Shown here in pieces: positions 27,210 to 35,802 of a DNA stretch of 64,000 nt. The first letter of the stretch is position 1, and each line of letters begins with the position of its first letter. The notes below the pieces were generated by a model that worked only from the letters and a program-made list of their open reading frames with translations, did no database searches and had not been told where the DNA came from. The stretch is taken from assembly GCF_003952485.1 (NCBI RefSeq), contig NZ_CP034447.1:6958501-7022500 (forward strand), given 5' to 3'. The position numbers and the translations under genes are program-made. Source of the stretch: Mesorhizobium sp. M1E.F.Ca.ET.045.02.1.1. Lineage in GTDB: Bacteria; Pseudomonadota; Alphaproteobacteria; Rhizobiales; Rhizobiaceae.

Positions 27210-29522
27210 TCAGCCGACGATTTTTGAAAAATCGGCGACCTGGTCGGTGGCGGCGCGGATGCGGGCAAGCAGCGCCAGCCGGTTGGCGCGCACTGCCTGG
27301 TCCTCATCATTCACGAGAACGCCTTCAAAGAATGAATCAACGGGTTCACGCAAAACGCTAAGCGCCAGCATGGCGGCGGAAAAACCTTCGTTTTGAATCG
27401 CTTGGCCGGCTTCCTTTTCAGCCTGATTCACCGCGGCAAACAGCTTCTTTTCCGCGTCCTCGCGGAACAGCGCCGGCTCAACAGTCTCGGCGATCAGCGT
27501 TTTCTTCTTCTCCTCGGCCGCCAGGATGTTGGCGGCGCGTTTGGTGCCGGCGAGCAGGTTCGTGCCGTCCTCGCTGTCGAGGAAGGAGCCCAATGCCTCG
27601 ACACGACGGACGATCTGCAGCAGGTCGTCGGACTGCGGCGTGATGACGGCGTCGATCAGGTCGTACCGCGCGCCCTGGTCACGGAGATAGACCTTCAGGC
27701 GGTCGTGAAAGAAGGCGAGGAGGTCGGATATCTGGCCGGCGCCGCCCGTGAAGTTGGCAAAGGCCTTGGCGAAGATCGAAGTCAGCTCCAGGCGAATGCG
27801 GTTCTCGATCAGTATCCTGACCACACCAAGTGCCGCGCGCCGCAGCGCGAACGGGTCCTTGCTGCCGGTCGGCTTTTCATCGATAGCCCAGAAGCCGGTG
27901 AGCGTGTCGAGCTTGTCCGCGAGCGCCACAGCCACCGAGACCGGATCGGTCGGCACGCGGTCGGAAGGGCCTTGCGGCTTGTAGTGCTCCTCGGCGGCCG
28001 CGGCCACTGACGGATGCTCGCCCTGCAGCAACGCATATTTGCGGCCCATGGCGCCCTGCAGTTCAGGGAACTCGCCGACCACCTCCGTCGGCAAGTCGGC
28101 CTTGGCAAGCACCGCGGCGCGGGTGACAAGCGTGGTAATCTCCCCCCTTGAGGGGGAGATGTCGCCGGAGGCGACAGAGGGGGTCGTCTCGCGTGGAGTA
28201 CCAATGTCTTCTCTCTTCGAAAGGCCAGAATGCGTCGCATCAGCCGAAGCGACCCCCTCTGGCCTGCCGGCCATCTCACCCTCAAGGGGGGAGATCGACT
28301 GCGCCACCGTCGGCGCCAATTCCTCGGCCAGTCGCTTGATCCGCGCGACCCGCTCGCCCTGGGTGCCGAGCTTGGCATGGAAGGTCACGTTGAGATGATC
28401 GAGCCGCGCCATGCGCTGGTCGAGCGGCTTCGTCAAATCCAGGTCGAACTTTGCCGCGGACTCTTTTAGCTGGTCGAGGTCCGGCAGGTCGCCCTGATCG
28501 GTCTTCCAGAAATAGAGCGCGTCGGAGAGGCGCGCCCTGACCACCTTGCCGTTGCCGTATGCGATCTCCTTGCCGCCATCGTTCGCCTCGATGTTTGCGA
28601 CCAGGACGAAGCGATTGGAGAGGTCTTCGGCCGCGCCATGCGGCCGGGTCACAAAACACTTCTGGTTGGCGCGGATGGTGAGGCGGATGACCTCGGCGGG
28701 AATGGTGAGGAAATCATCCTCGAATTCGCCCATCAATACGACCGGCCATTCGACCAGGCCGGAGACTTCCTCGAGCAGACCCTCATCCTCGACAAGGTCG
28801 AGCCCATTGGCGAAGGCGATGTTGCGAGCGTCGTGAAGGATGATCTCCTTGCGCCGGTCGGCATCGAGCACGACCTTGGCCGCCTCGAGCTTTGCGACGT
28901 AGTCCTCGAAGCGGCGCACGGTGATCAAGCCCGGCGCGTGGAAGCGGTGGCCGTAGGTGGCGTTGCCGGAGCGGATGCCGTCGATCTCGAAATCGACCAC
29001 TACCGGCTCTTCGGTCTCCGGGCCGAAGGTGCAGACGATCGATTGCAGCGGCCGCACCCAGCGCAGCGAGCCGGGCTTGGCCGATGCCGGCCCCCAGCGC
29101 ATCGATTTCGGCCAGGGAAAGTTTTTGATGATGCTCGGCACCAGCTCGGCGATGATCTCTTCCGCCGCCCGGCCCGGCTTCGAAATGTGGGCGACATAAA
29201 AGTCGCCTTTCTTCGGATCGGAATGGACATGCGCCTCGGCGATCGATGAAAGGCCGGCCTTGCGCAGAAAACCCTGCACGGCCTGCTCGGGCGCCGTGGT
29301 CGAGGGACCCTTGATCTCCTCGCGAATGTCTTTCGAGCGCGCGGTCAGCCCCCGGATGTCGAGCGCCAGGCGCCGCGGTGTCCAGTATTCGCGCGCCGCC
29401 TCGTAGGTCAGACCCGCCTCGACCAGACCGTCGGTCAGCATCTTTTTCAGATCGCCGGCAGCCTTGCGCTGCATGCGCGCGGGAATCTCTTCCGAGCGGA
29501 GTTCCAGAAGCAAGTCGGGCAT
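27210..29522 (-). CDS. glyS: Glycine--tRNA ligase beta subunit, with in-frame palindromic repeat
   Basis: 770-residue beta subunit of the heterotetrameric glycyl-tRNA synthetase, which works with GlyQ to charge tRNA-Gly. N-terminal [20 protein letters not shown] and the central HD-like region ([10 protein letters not shown], then [27 protein letters not shown]) are typical. The two halves of that region, contiguous in family members such as the E. coli protein, are separated here by about 55 extra residues beginning [18 protein letters not shown]. They are encoded by a palindromic repeat (28138-28295) that keeps the frame open. The remaining length of about 715 fits the family. The C-terminal anticodon-binding region is intact to the stop. 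Confidence 0.96.
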   Translation of the reverse strand: MPDLLLELRSEEIPARMQRKAAGDLKKMLTDGLVEAGLTYEAAREYWTPRRLALDIRGLTARSKDIREEIKGPSTTAPEQAVQGFLRKAGLSSIAEAHVHSDPKKGDFYVAHISKPGRAAEEIIAELVPSIIKNFPWPKSMRWGPASAKPGSLRWVRPLQSIVCTFGPETEEPVVVDFEIDGIRSGNATYGHRFHAPGLITVRRFEDYVAKLEAAKVVLDADRRKEIILHDARNIAFANGLDLVEDEGLLEEVSGLVEWPVVLMGEFEDDFLTIPAEVIRLTIRANQKCFVTRPHGAAEDLSNRFVLVANIEANDGGKEIAYGNGKVVRARLSDALYFWKTDQGDLPDLDQLKESAAKFDLDLTKPLDQRMARLDHLNVTFHAKLGTQGERVARIKRLAEELAPTVAQSISPLEGEMAGRPEGVASADATHSGLSKREDIGTPRETTPSVASGDISPSRGEITTLVTRAAVLAKADLPTEVVGEFPELQGAMGRKYALLQGEHPSVAAAAEEHYKPQGPSDRVPTDPVSVAVALADKLDTLTGFWAIDEKPTGSKDPFALRRAALGVVRILIENRIRLELTSIFAKAFANFTGGAGQISDLLAFFHDRLKVYLRDQGARYDLIDAVITPQSDDLLQIVRRVEALGSFLDSEDGTNLLAGTKRAANILAAEEKKKTLIAETVEPALFREDAEKKLFAAVNQAEKEAGQAIQNEGFSAAMLALSVLREPVDSFFEGVLVNDEDQAVRANRLALLARIRAATDQVADFSKIVG
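28138..28295. repeat. Palindromic repeat element inserted in frame within glyS
   Basis: Terminal arms of 24 bp: 28138-28161 (ATCTCCCCCCTTGAGGGGGA then GATG) and its inverse at 28272-28295, with one mismatch. Each arm is itself palindromic. Adjacent to the arms are the tail blocks GACAGAGGGGGTCG and CGACCCCCTCTG (the latter read from GCGACCCCCTCTGGCC). The same family occurs between genes at 45111-45275, 52013-52172 and 61308-61487. Here it is translated as part of GlyS without a stop. Confidence 0.9.
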
Positions 29523-29535
29523 TGATTAGCTCCTC

Positions 29536-29575
29536 ACCCTCCCCTTGATGGGGAGGGTCGGCGCGTCAGCGCCGG
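29536..29575. repeat. GC-rich hairpin between glyQ and glyS
   Basis: ACCCTCCCC (29536-29544) and GGGGAGGGT (29550-29558) form a 9-bp stem with a TTGAT loop. It is followed by a second small inverted repeat, GGCGCGTCAGCGCC. It resembles half of a rhizobial palindromic unit. It lies 14 bp upstream of the glyS start on the coding strand's leader side, within the 436-bp glyQ-glyS gap, and could fold in the glyQS transcript. Confidence 0.5.
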
Positions 29576-29779
29576 TGTCACGAATGCGCGGGAAATAGCA
29601 ACTCGGCTGGCCGCTGTCACCCCGCAAGCTTTGCCCTGGCCAGCGCCGGTTTCCGGAAATTTTCATCGCCGCTGTCGGGACGGCGCGAGCCCACCCGTCC
29701 TTGGAGCAGAAATTCCCATGAACCGAACGCGGCGCTGAAGCGACCTACGCTCAGGCGGAGAACTATTGGCTGAACGACC

Positions 29780-29962
29780 ATGAAGACGGCATCGAGAACC
29801 CTGCAGATCCTGGCACTGAGCGCCTGCTTCGCCGCCCAGATGCATGGCACGTTCTCGATGCCGGGCGTCAGACAAGCACTGCGCACGATCGACAGCGTAA
29901 GCAGCCAAAGCGTGTTCCCGATCGCTGCCGCTTCCGAAATCGCAAAAACCGTATTGGGTTAA
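29780..29962 (+). CDS. Possible small lipoprotein (60 aa)
   Basis: 60-codon frame starting [20 protein letters not shown]: a basic start, a hydrophobic core, and LSAC matching a lipobox, so the product could be a short lipoprotein. The remaining 40 residues have no recognised features. It occupies the otherwise empty 436-bp gap between glyQ and glyS and ends overlapping the last 4 bp of convergent glyQ. The ribosome site is poor (GGAG about 20 bases upstream), so it may not be expressed. An 89-codon minus-strand frame (29617-29886) in the same place has no better support. Confidence 0.35.
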   Translation: MKTASRTLQILALSACFAAQMHGTFSMPGVRQALRTIDSVSSQSVFPIAAASEIAKTVLG

Positions 29963-30933
29963 GCCGCCAGACCGCCCGCCTGCGTCTTCAGGAACGCCTC
30001 CCCGCAAGCCTTCGCCAGGTTGCGCACGCGCAGGATGTAGCTCTGGCGCTCGGTGACGGAAATCACGCCGCGCGCGTCGAGCAGGTTGAAGACATGGCTT
30101 GCCTTGATGCACTGGTCGTAGGCCGGGAAGACCATCCGGTGCATCGCCAGATTGTCGTTCGACGCGGGCGCGCCTGCGGCAAGCAGCGCCTTGCATTCGG
30201 TCTCGGCGTCCTCGAAATGCCGAAGCAGCATCGCCGTGTTGGCGAATTCGAAATTGTGGCGCGAATATTCCTGCTCGGCCTGCAGGAAGACGTCGCCATA
30301 GGTGACCTTTTCCGCACCTTCGCGGCCGTTGAAGTTCAAGTCGTAGACATTGTCGACGCCCTGCACATACATGGCGAGCCGCTCCAGCCCATAGGTGAGC
30401 TCGCCCGCCACCGGCGCGCATTCGATGCCGCAGACCTGCTGGAAATAGGTGAACTGAGAGACTTCCATGCCGTCGCACCAGCACTCCCAGCCGAGGCCCC
30501 AGGCGCCGAGCGTCGGGCTTTCCCAATCGTCCTCGACGAAGCGGATGTCGTGCAGCAGCAGATCGACGCCGATCGCCTCGAGCGAGCCGAGATAGAGTTC
30601 CTGCAGGTTCGGCGGATTCGGCTTCAAGATCACCTGATACTGATAGTAGTGCTGCAGCCGGTTCGGGTTCTCGCCGTAGCGGCCGTCCTTCGGGCGGCGC
30701 GACGGCTGCACGTAAGCGGCATTCCAGCGACGCGGACCGAGTGCGCGCAAAGTGGTTGCCGGGTGGAAGGTACCGGCGCCGACTTCCATGTCGTAGGGCT
30801 GCAGGATGACGCAGCCATAGTCGGCCCAGTAATTGTGCAGGGTCAGGATCAGCCCCTGGAAGGAGCGGCTGGGATGCATATGGGCAGGAATGTCGATGGT
30901 CACGGCGGCCTCGGAAAGCGCGGGATTGGGCAT
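29959..30933 (-). CDS. glyQ: Glycine--tRNA ligase alpha subunit
   Basis: 324-residue catalytic subunit. Class II synthetase motifs are clear: [20 protein letters not shown] near residue 24, [20 protein letters not shown] near 66 with the motif 2 arginines, and [13 protein letters not shown] near 158. [20 protein letters not shown] near 176 carries motif 3. It forms the alpha2beta2 enzyme with GlyS, encoded 436 bp downstream on the same strand. The C-terminal segment [20 protein letters not shown] is also typical. Length slightly above the usual 300 because of an N-terminal stretch of about 20 residues; a start at the internal Met (residue 19) is possible. Confidence 0.97.
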   Translation of the reverse strand: MPNPALSEAAVTIDIPAHMHPSRSFQGLILTLHNYWADYGCVILQPYDMEVGAGTFHPATTLRALGPRRWNAAYVQPSRRPKDGRYGENPNRLQHYYQYQVILKPNPPNLQELYLGSLEAIGVDLLLHDIRFVEDDWESPTLGAWGLGWECWCDGMEVSQFTYFQQVCGIECAPVAGELTYGLERLAMYVQGVDNVYDLNFNGREGAEKVTYGDVFLQAEQEYSRHNFEFANTAMLLRHFEDAETECKALLAAGAPASNDNLAMHRMVFPAYDQCIKASHVFNLLDARGVISVTERQSYILRVRNLAKACGEAFLKTQAGGLAA

Positions 30934-31072
30934 TCCCTAGTTGCCGGGCCGGCGAGCGTCAAGGCAGGGCGCCGCATCATGGAGAGTTGAACGCTTTGCC
31001 GGCGGCTGGCCCATTGCCGGCCGCTCAGGCTGGCCGTTTGCTCGCCTGAGCCGCAACGACAAAGGTTCCGCC

Positions 31073-31534
31073 ATGCCAGGTCAACTCACCGTCCGCCCCA
31101 TCGCCCGGCAGGATTACGAGCAGTGGCTGCCGCTCTGGGACGGCTATAACGCCTCCTACGGCCGCTCGGGCGCAACCGCGCTTGCTGGCGAGATCACGCA
31201 GATGACCTGGTCGCGCTTTTTCGATGCCTATGAGCCGGTGCATGCGCTGGTGGCGGAACGCGACGGCACCCTTCTCGGCCTCGTCCACTATCTCTATCAC
31301 CGCTCGACCACGGCGATCGCGCCGAACTGCTATCTGCAGGACCTCTTCACCTCGCAGGCCGCGCGCGGCCGGGGCATCGGCAGGGCGCTGATCGAAGGCG
31401 TCTACGAAGGGGCCAAGGCAGCGGGCGCGGGCCGCGTCTACTGGCTGACGCACGAAACCAACCACACCGCGATGAAACTCTATGACAAGATCGGCGAGAA
31501 ATCCGGCTTCGTCGTCTATCGGAAGCTGTTCTAG
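31073..31534 (+). CDS. GNAT family N-acetyltransferase
   Basis: 153-residue acetyltransferase. N-terminal TVRPIARQDYEQWLPLWDGY, the beta-strand segment HALVAERDGTLLGLVHYLYH, then CYLQDLFTSQAARGRGIGRAL, whose RGRGIG is the acetyl-CoA pyrophosphate-binding loop (around residue 101), and a C-terminal YWLTHETNHTAMKLYDKIGE typical of small GNAT proteins. It transfers acetyl from acetyl-CoA to an amine; the substrate is not evident. ATG 31073 begins the domain directly. It is divergent from glyQ, sharing a 139-bp intergenic region. Confidence 0.9.
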   Translation: MPGQLTVRPIARQDYEQWLPLWDGYNASYGRSGATALAGEITQMTWSRFFDAYEPVHALVAERDGTLLGLVHYLYHRSTTAIAPNCYLQDLFTSQAARGRGIGRALIEGVYEGAKAAGAGRVYWLTHETNHTAMKLYDKIGEKSGFVVYRKLF

Positions 31535-31639
31535 CGTCTATCGATATTCAGGTGATGCCGGCCTGCAAACGCCGGTTCCTCCGCTTCCGGCCTTCGCCGG
31601 CCGAAGCACTCGTGGTGGCGTGGCAGTTAAATGGAGGCT

Positions 31640-31720
31640 ACGGCCGGCGTAGGCCGGTGCTCACGTACTTTAGTACGCTCCGCTCCGGTTCTCGGAAACC
31701 ACCGTTTTCGACTCGGCCTG
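31640..31720. repeat. Possible intergenic repeat with internal palindromes
   Basis: The 265-bp gap between the acetyltransferase and the convergent TPR gene contains TACGGCCGGCGTAGGCCGG and the small palindrome CGTACTTTAGTACG, with GC-rich flanks. The sequence has the look of degenerate rhizobial repeat material and no coding potential of its own. No second copy was found in this window, so the repeat status is tentative. It could also act as a bidirectional terminator region. Confidence 0.3.
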
Positions 31721-31799
31721 ACCTGAATCTCGACAGACGCTGCGCCGAAACAGAAGCGAGGCCCGAAGAGCCCCGCCAAAACCGTTCGTGTCTTGCCCC

Positions 31800-33578
31800 T
31801 CAGCCTTTCGGAGCCGGCAGCACCGGGGCCGGCTTGACCTTCGGGGTTTCCTGCGCCGTGTTGGATTCGATCGGCGGCAGGCCCTTGAGCAGCTTTTGCT
31901 GCAGGGTCGCGAGCACGTCCGGATCCGGCTTCAGGTCGCGCGCCTGGGTCCACTGGAAGGTCGCTTCCAGCTTGCGGCCGACGCGCCAATAGGCATCGCC
32001 CAGATGATCGTTGAGGACCGGATCTTCCGGCTTCAGCGACACGGCGCGCTCCATTTCGCGGACGGCGTCGTCGAAGCGGCCGAGGCGGTAATAAGCCCAG
32101 CCCAGCGAATCGACGATGTAGCCGTCGCTTGGCCGCAGATCCACGGCCTTCTGGATCATCGCCAGGCCTTCCTTGAGGTTCGTGTTCATGTCGACCCAGG
32201 AATAGCCGAGATAATTCAGAACTTGAGGCTGGTCGGGCTGCAGCTCCAGCGCCTTGCGGAAATTGGGCTCGGCCTTCGGCCATTCCTTCAGCCGCTCATA
32301 GGCGATGCCGCGCTGGTAGAAGATGTTCCAGTTGGCGGCCGTCGGCGTCTTCAGCTCATCGACCGCCTTGTCATAGAGATTGGCGGCCGAGCGGAAATCC
32401 TCCTTGGAAGAATAGACACCGCCGAGCGCGAGATAGCCGCGCATGTCGGCCGGATGCGCGTCGACATAGCCCTTGAGGTGCGCAATGGCTTCGTCGTGGC
32501 GGTCGATGTCGGCGAGGTTCAGGCCGAGTTGCAGTTCCGAAAGCTCCTTCAGCGGCGAGGAAGCCGGAATGCGGCGATAGAGCGCGATCGCGCCCTCGCC
32601 GTCCTTCAACTGCTCGGCAACCGCGGCCAACTGGACGAGAGCGGCGTCGCTGTCCGGCTTCAGCGCCAGCGCGTATTGCAGATAGAGCCGTACGAAAGGC
32701 TCGCCGCCGCCACGGTTCAGCGCGGTGGCGAGATCGAGCAGGATTTCGGAGGCGCCGTCCGCCGGGCCGGCGGCCAAGGGCTCGATCTTGTCGCCCTTGC
32801 TGATCCTGTCGCGCAGCGTGGTGATTTCGAGCTTGCCCGGCGCGAAGGCTTCTGCCTGGTTCAGCACTGTGATCGCCTTTGCCTTGTCGCCCTTGCGGGC
32901 GAGGAACGAGGCATAGGCCTGCGCGTTGCGCATCCAGGTCTCGGGCGCGGAGCTGCCGGCGGCGGTATCGGCCAGCGTGGCGGCGTAGATTTCATCGGCC
33001 TTGTCGGAAAGACCGGCGGCGTCGGCGATCAGCGCGCGGTGGAACGACTTGAACAGGCCAAACCAGTCCGGTCCCTTGAGCTTGTCGATGGAGTCCATCG
33101 CTTCGGAGGCATCGCCCGCGCCTTCCTTGGCCCAGCCGTCCATGACGCCGGAGAGCAGCCGATCGAGATCGGATTCGAGCGACAGCTTCAGCCAGTACTG
33201 GGCCTTGGTGTAGTCCTTCTTGTGGAAGGAATCGACGGCAAGCGCCAGGCGCGAGAAGCGCTCGACATCGGGCACTTGCTTGAGCTTGTCGGCATAGACC
33301 AGCGATTCCTCGAAGCGGCCCTGCGCGACCAGGGCCAGCATCAGGCTCTGCTGCAGCTCCGTGTCATTGGGCGCGAAGGCCAGCGCCTGCTTGTAGTAGG
33401 CGATGGCATTGTCGAGATCGTTGTCGCTTTCGGCGATGTGAGCAGCGAGATAGGCGCCCGAGAAGGACGTGATCTGGATCGGTTGGGCGTTTTCCTTGGC
33501 ATGGGCAGGCAGCACCGAAAGCGCCACACCCGTCATAAATGCCAGCCTTGTCAGCCAGCGCGCACGTCCTTGCAGCAT
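31800..33578 (-). CDS. Tetratricopeptide repeat protein, exported
   Basis: 592 residues starting MLQGRARWLTRLAFMTGVAL with a signal peptide ending near residue 27 (PAHAK). The rest is built from TPR helices; clear units include NDLDNAIAYYKQALAFAPND (around 52-72), FDDAVREMERAVSLKPEDPV near 500 and WRVGRKLEATFQWTQARDLKP near 535. TPR proteins of this layout act as periplasmic scaffolds. The C-terminal tail is Pro/Lys-rich (PKVKPAPVLPAPKG). AAAGGGAT precedes the ATG. The partner is unknown. It is separated from the DUF1284 gene upstream by 187 bp. Confidence 0.88.
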   Translation of the reverse strand: MLQGRARWLTRLAFMTGVALSVLPAHAKENAQPIQITSFSGAYLAAHIAESDNDLDNAIAYYKQALAFAPNDTELQQSLMLALVAQGRFEESLVYADKLKQVPDVERFSRLALAVDSFHKKDYTKAQYWLKLSLESDLDRLLSGVMDGWAKEGAGDASEAMDSIDKLKGPDWFGLFKSFHRALIADAAGLSDKADEIYAATLADTAAGSSAPETWMRNAQAYASFLARKGDKAKAITVLNQAEAFAPGKLEITTLRDRISKGDKIEPLAAGPADGASEILLDLATALNRGGGEPFVRLYLQYALALKPDSDAALVQLAAVAEQLKDGEGAIALYRRIPASSPLKELSELQLGLNLADIDRHDEAIAHLKGYVDAHPADMRGYLALGGVYSSKEDFRSAANLYDKAVDELKTPTAANWNIFYQRGIAYERLKEWPKAEPNFRKALELQPDQPQVLNYLGYSWVDMNTNLKEGLAMIQKAVDLRPSDGYIVDSLGWAYYRLGRFDDAVREMERAVSLKPEDPVLNDHLGDAYWRVGRKLEATFQWTQARDLKPDPDVLATLQQKLLKGLPPIESNTAQETPKVKPAPVLPAPKG

Positions 33579-33765
33579 CTTATCCCTTTCAGCCAGACGG
33601 GATCCCGCCCTTGGCGGACCGCCCACAGACTCGATCTTTTCCAGACAAAGCATGGCCTTTTTGGGGTCGGGCTTCAATCCGGCGCGAATCACAATGCGAT
33701 CATCCGGCTTAAAAAACGATGCCGCGCAGCCAAGAAGTCCGGAGCAGGAGCGGAAATATCGGCTC

Positions 33766-34182
33766 CTAGAGACGCGTATCGTGAAATCCGCCGGCGGCAA
33801 CCGCGCCGCACAGATCGGACCATTCGCAGCCGGAGCACGCCTGGCGCGTCTGACCGGAGGAAAACGCCGTCCGCATCCGTGCCAGGCTGGAGGCGTCCAA
33901 CACCAGCGGCTCGCCGGCCTCGATCGTCCGGCCGAGAAGAGCCCCGACATCGTGCGCCGCGAGCCGGTCCCGCTCGACCGCGCTCTCGCGCAGGCAATGC
34001 GGCTCGGGCTCGTCCAGCATCGGGGCACAGATGTCGTCCGGCCCGGGGACGATCAAGACCGCCTCGCCCTCGCCCAGCCGCTTCACCACCTTGTCGTAGT
34101 TGGCGGTGAAGGCGGGCGAGTAGCCCTTGCCGACATAGGTCAGCAGGCAGAGCAGATGGTGGGCGCGCAGCCTGACGGTCAT
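33766..34182 (-). CDS. DUF1284 domain protein, linked to bioY
   Basis: 138-residue cytoplasmic protein starting MTVRLRAHHLLCLLTYVGKG, the family N-terminus (RAHHLLC). Conserved Cys residues occur in DDICAP, PHCLRE and the C-terminal CSGCEWSDLC (about residues 115-124), which suggests binding of a metal or an iron-sulfur cluster. The gene begins 6 bp after bioY, so it is cotranscribed with the biotin transporter and presumably under BioR control. This neighbourhood is recurrent for the family to my knowledge, but its biochemical role is not established. Confidence 0.85.
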   Translation of the reverse strand: MTVRLRAHHLLCLLTYVGKGYSPAFTANYDKVVKRLGEGEAVLIVPGPDDICAPMLDEPEPHCLRESAVERDRLAAHDVGALLGRTIEAGEPLVLDASSLARMRTAFSSGQTRQACSGCEWSDLCGAVAAGGFHDTRL

Positions 34183-34188
34183 AGCGTC

Positions 34189-34788
34189 TTACGCGCGTGG
34201 GTCGCGCGGTTCGGTTCGATAGGTGGAGAAGAGGTTCAGCGTCGCGGCACCCAGCGCCGACTTCAGCAAGCCGCCGACGACGAACGGCAGGAAGCCGAAG
34301 GTGATGGCCTTCTCGGCGCCGATCATGACGGCAAGCCAGGCCGTGCCGAGAACCAGGCACAGAAGATTGCCGATGAGCATGGCGACAAAGGCAAGCATCA
34401 CCCGATTGCCGTTCCAGCCGCGCTCGGCCAGCCAGCCGACCACCGCACCGACGACCGGGAACGAGAAGAGATAACCGCCGGTCGGACCGACGAAATGCTG
34501 CACGCCGGCGGCGCCGCCCGCCAGAACCGGAAAGCCGGCAGCACCTTCGACCAGCCAGGCCGCGATGGTGAGCGCGCCGAACCGCCAGCCATAGAGCGCG
34601 CCGATCAGCGTCACGGCGAAGGTCTGCATGGTCACCGGAACCGGCACCATCGGCACCTCGATATAGGACGACAGCGCCAGGAACAGCGAGCCGAGGACGA
34701 CAGCGCCAACCTTCCAGGCGACGGAGCGGCTGTCCAGCCGGAGCGGACTGAAAGGGGGCTTGCGGGTCGAAACGGCGATGTTTGTCAC
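34189..34788 (-). CDS. bioY: Biotin transporter substrate-binding membrane protein
   Basis: 199-residue S component that captures biotin in the membrane, alone or with an ECF module. Six hydrophobic helices are visible. The BioY hallmark regions are VPVPVTMQTFAVTLIGALYG near residue 48, GGAAGVQHFVGPTGGYLFSF near 90, and a C-terminal segment ending LKSALGAATLNLF. No bioM or bioN gene is adjacent. The start is GTG, with AGGGA seven bases upstream. A BioR box lies 36 bp upstream of this start, and the bioR gene itself is 237 bp away, which indicates repression when biotin is sufficient. Confidence 0.95.
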   Translation of the reverse strand: MTNIAVSTRKPPFSPLRLDSRSVAWKVGAVVLGSLFLALSSYIEVPMVPVPVTMQTFAVTLIGALYGWRFGALTIAAWLVEGAAGFPVLAGGAAGVQHFVGPTGGYLFSFPVVGAVVGWLAERGWNGNRVMLAFVAMLIGNLLCLVLGTAWLAVMIGAEKAITFGFLPFVVGGLLKSALGAATLNLFSTYRTEPRDPRA

Positions 34789-34815
34789 GGTGATGTCCCT
34801 GGTTGGATTGAGTTT

Positions 34816-34873
34816 CTGCAAAAATATAGATAATTTCTGTACTCGATCTATTATCGAATCCATATTTTTGCAG
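34816..34873. promoter_or_regulatory. 12-bp inverted repeats framing the bioY promoter region
   Basis: CTGCAAAAATAT at 34816-34827 and ATATTTTTGCAG at 34862-34873 are perfect inverted repeats separated by 34 bp. The left arm overlaps the BioR box, and the AT-rich interval (GATCTATTATCG) would hold the promoter. The symmetry suggests that a dimeric protein contacts both arms, or it may be a stem that forms in the leader RNA. Confidence 0.5.
34824..34833 (-). promoter_or_regulatory. BioR operator upstream of bioY
   Basis: ATATAGATAA on the plus strand reads TTATCTATAT on the bioY strand, one base away from the BioR consensus TTATCTATAA known from comparative genomics of Alphaproteobacteria. 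It lies 36 bp upstream of the GTG start of bioY, where repression is expected. The second copy upstream of bioR at 35695 is a perfect match, which supports the call. Confidence 0.85.
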
Positions 34874-35025
34874 AGATGGCAAGCGCCCCGTCGCGGAATC
34901 GCAGATCGACGAGCAGTGAGGCTGGGCCATTCAAAGGCTTTTGGGATGCCCAAAGCCGACATCTGGCGGAAATAGAGCGCCGAGGCGCGGAAGCGTTGCC
35001 GTTTCCGCGGTCTGTTCTGATTGCT

Positions 35026-35691
35026 CTACCCCACGATGGCGAAGGCCTCGCGGGTCCTGCCGGATGCGGTCTTGACCGGCTTCTGGCCGATCCATTGCAC
35101 GTGCCGGCCAAGCGTGGCGGCAGCTGCTTCCGTGTTGCCCTGCCTGAGCGCGCTCAAGATCGCCCGATGATCCTGGTCGGTGCGGGTTTCCCATTCGGAG
35201 CGCCAGGCCGCGAACAGGAAGCGGGCGCTCGCGGCATGCAGATCGTCGATGGTGGAAAGAAGCCGCGGCATGTTGCAGGGCGCCAAGATCAGCCGGTGGA
35301 AGGCGCGGTTGGCCTCTTCCCAGGAGCGGACGTCGCGGGATTTGTCGCCCGCCTTGGTCGCCTCCTCGGCCTGGTCGAGGATCGCCGGCGTCAGATGCGG
35401 CGCGGCATGGCGCAGCGCCAGCACCTCGAGCGCCGCGCGCATCTCGGCCACTTCCCTCACCTCGCCGAGATCGAAAGCGGCAACGCGCACGCCGCGGCGC
35501 GGCTCGCTGATCGCCAGGCCTTGCGCCTCGAGGCGGCGAAACGCCTCGCGCACCGGGACATGGCTGGTGCCGAATTCCTCCGCGACATGGTCCTGGCGCA
35601 GCCGCGATCCCGGCTCGATCGCGCCAGAGATGATGCGGTCAGCCAGTTCCTTGCTGATACGGACGGCGATCGTGTCGTCTGTGTTGGCCAT
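35026..35691 (-). CDS. bioR: GntR family repressor of biotin genes
   Basis: 221-residue FadR-type GntR regulator. The winged-helix N-terminus has RISKELADRIISGAIEPGSRLRQ split around residues 10-33, then HVAEEFGTSHVPVREAFRRL with the recognition helix. The all-helical effector domain of about 130 residues follows (AEMRAALEVLALRHAA and ANRAFHRLILAPCN carry the conserved positions). Identity as BioR rests on the neighbouring bioY and on BioR-type boxes upstream of both genes. The perfect box ends 3 bp before the ATG, so it is probably autoregulated. No Shine-Dalgarno sequence is visible, and a leaderless message is possible. Confidence 0.93.
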   Translation of the reverse strand: MANTDDTIAVRISKELADRIISGAIEPGSRLRQDHVAEEFGTSHVPVREAFRRLEAQGLAISEPRRGVRVAAFDLGEVREVAEMRAALEVLALRHAAPHLTPAILDQAEEATKAGDKSRDVRSWEEANRAFHRLILAPCNMPRLLSTIDDLHAASARFLFAAWRSEWETRTDQDHRAILSALRQGNTEAAAATLGRHVQWIGQKPVKTASGRTREAFAIVG

Positions 35692-35694
35692 ATT

Positions 35695-35704
35695 TTATAG
35701 ATAA
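35695..35704 (-). promoter_or_regulatory. BioR operator at the bioR start
   Basis: TTATAGATAA on the plus strand, TTATCTATAA on the bioR strand: a perfect match to the BioR consensus. It ends only 3 bp upstream of the bioR ATG and so occupies the position of the ribosome-binding site. This implies autoregulation and a transcription start at or inside the box. Confidence 0.9.
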
Positions 35705-35802
35705 TTTGCAGAGCCGCCGTTTGTCGAGACGGCCAAGGCGGGATTCACAGGCGCGCCCCGCTCCAGCGGTCATCGGCAAAGCACCGAAAATCCGACAGGT
35801 TC

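Noticed and set aside
31788..34109. A 773-codon open frame on the plus strand
   Set aside because: It is antisense to the TPR gene and the DUF1284 gene. The translation has no domain pattern, while the minus strand has a signal peptide, TPR units and a ribosome site.
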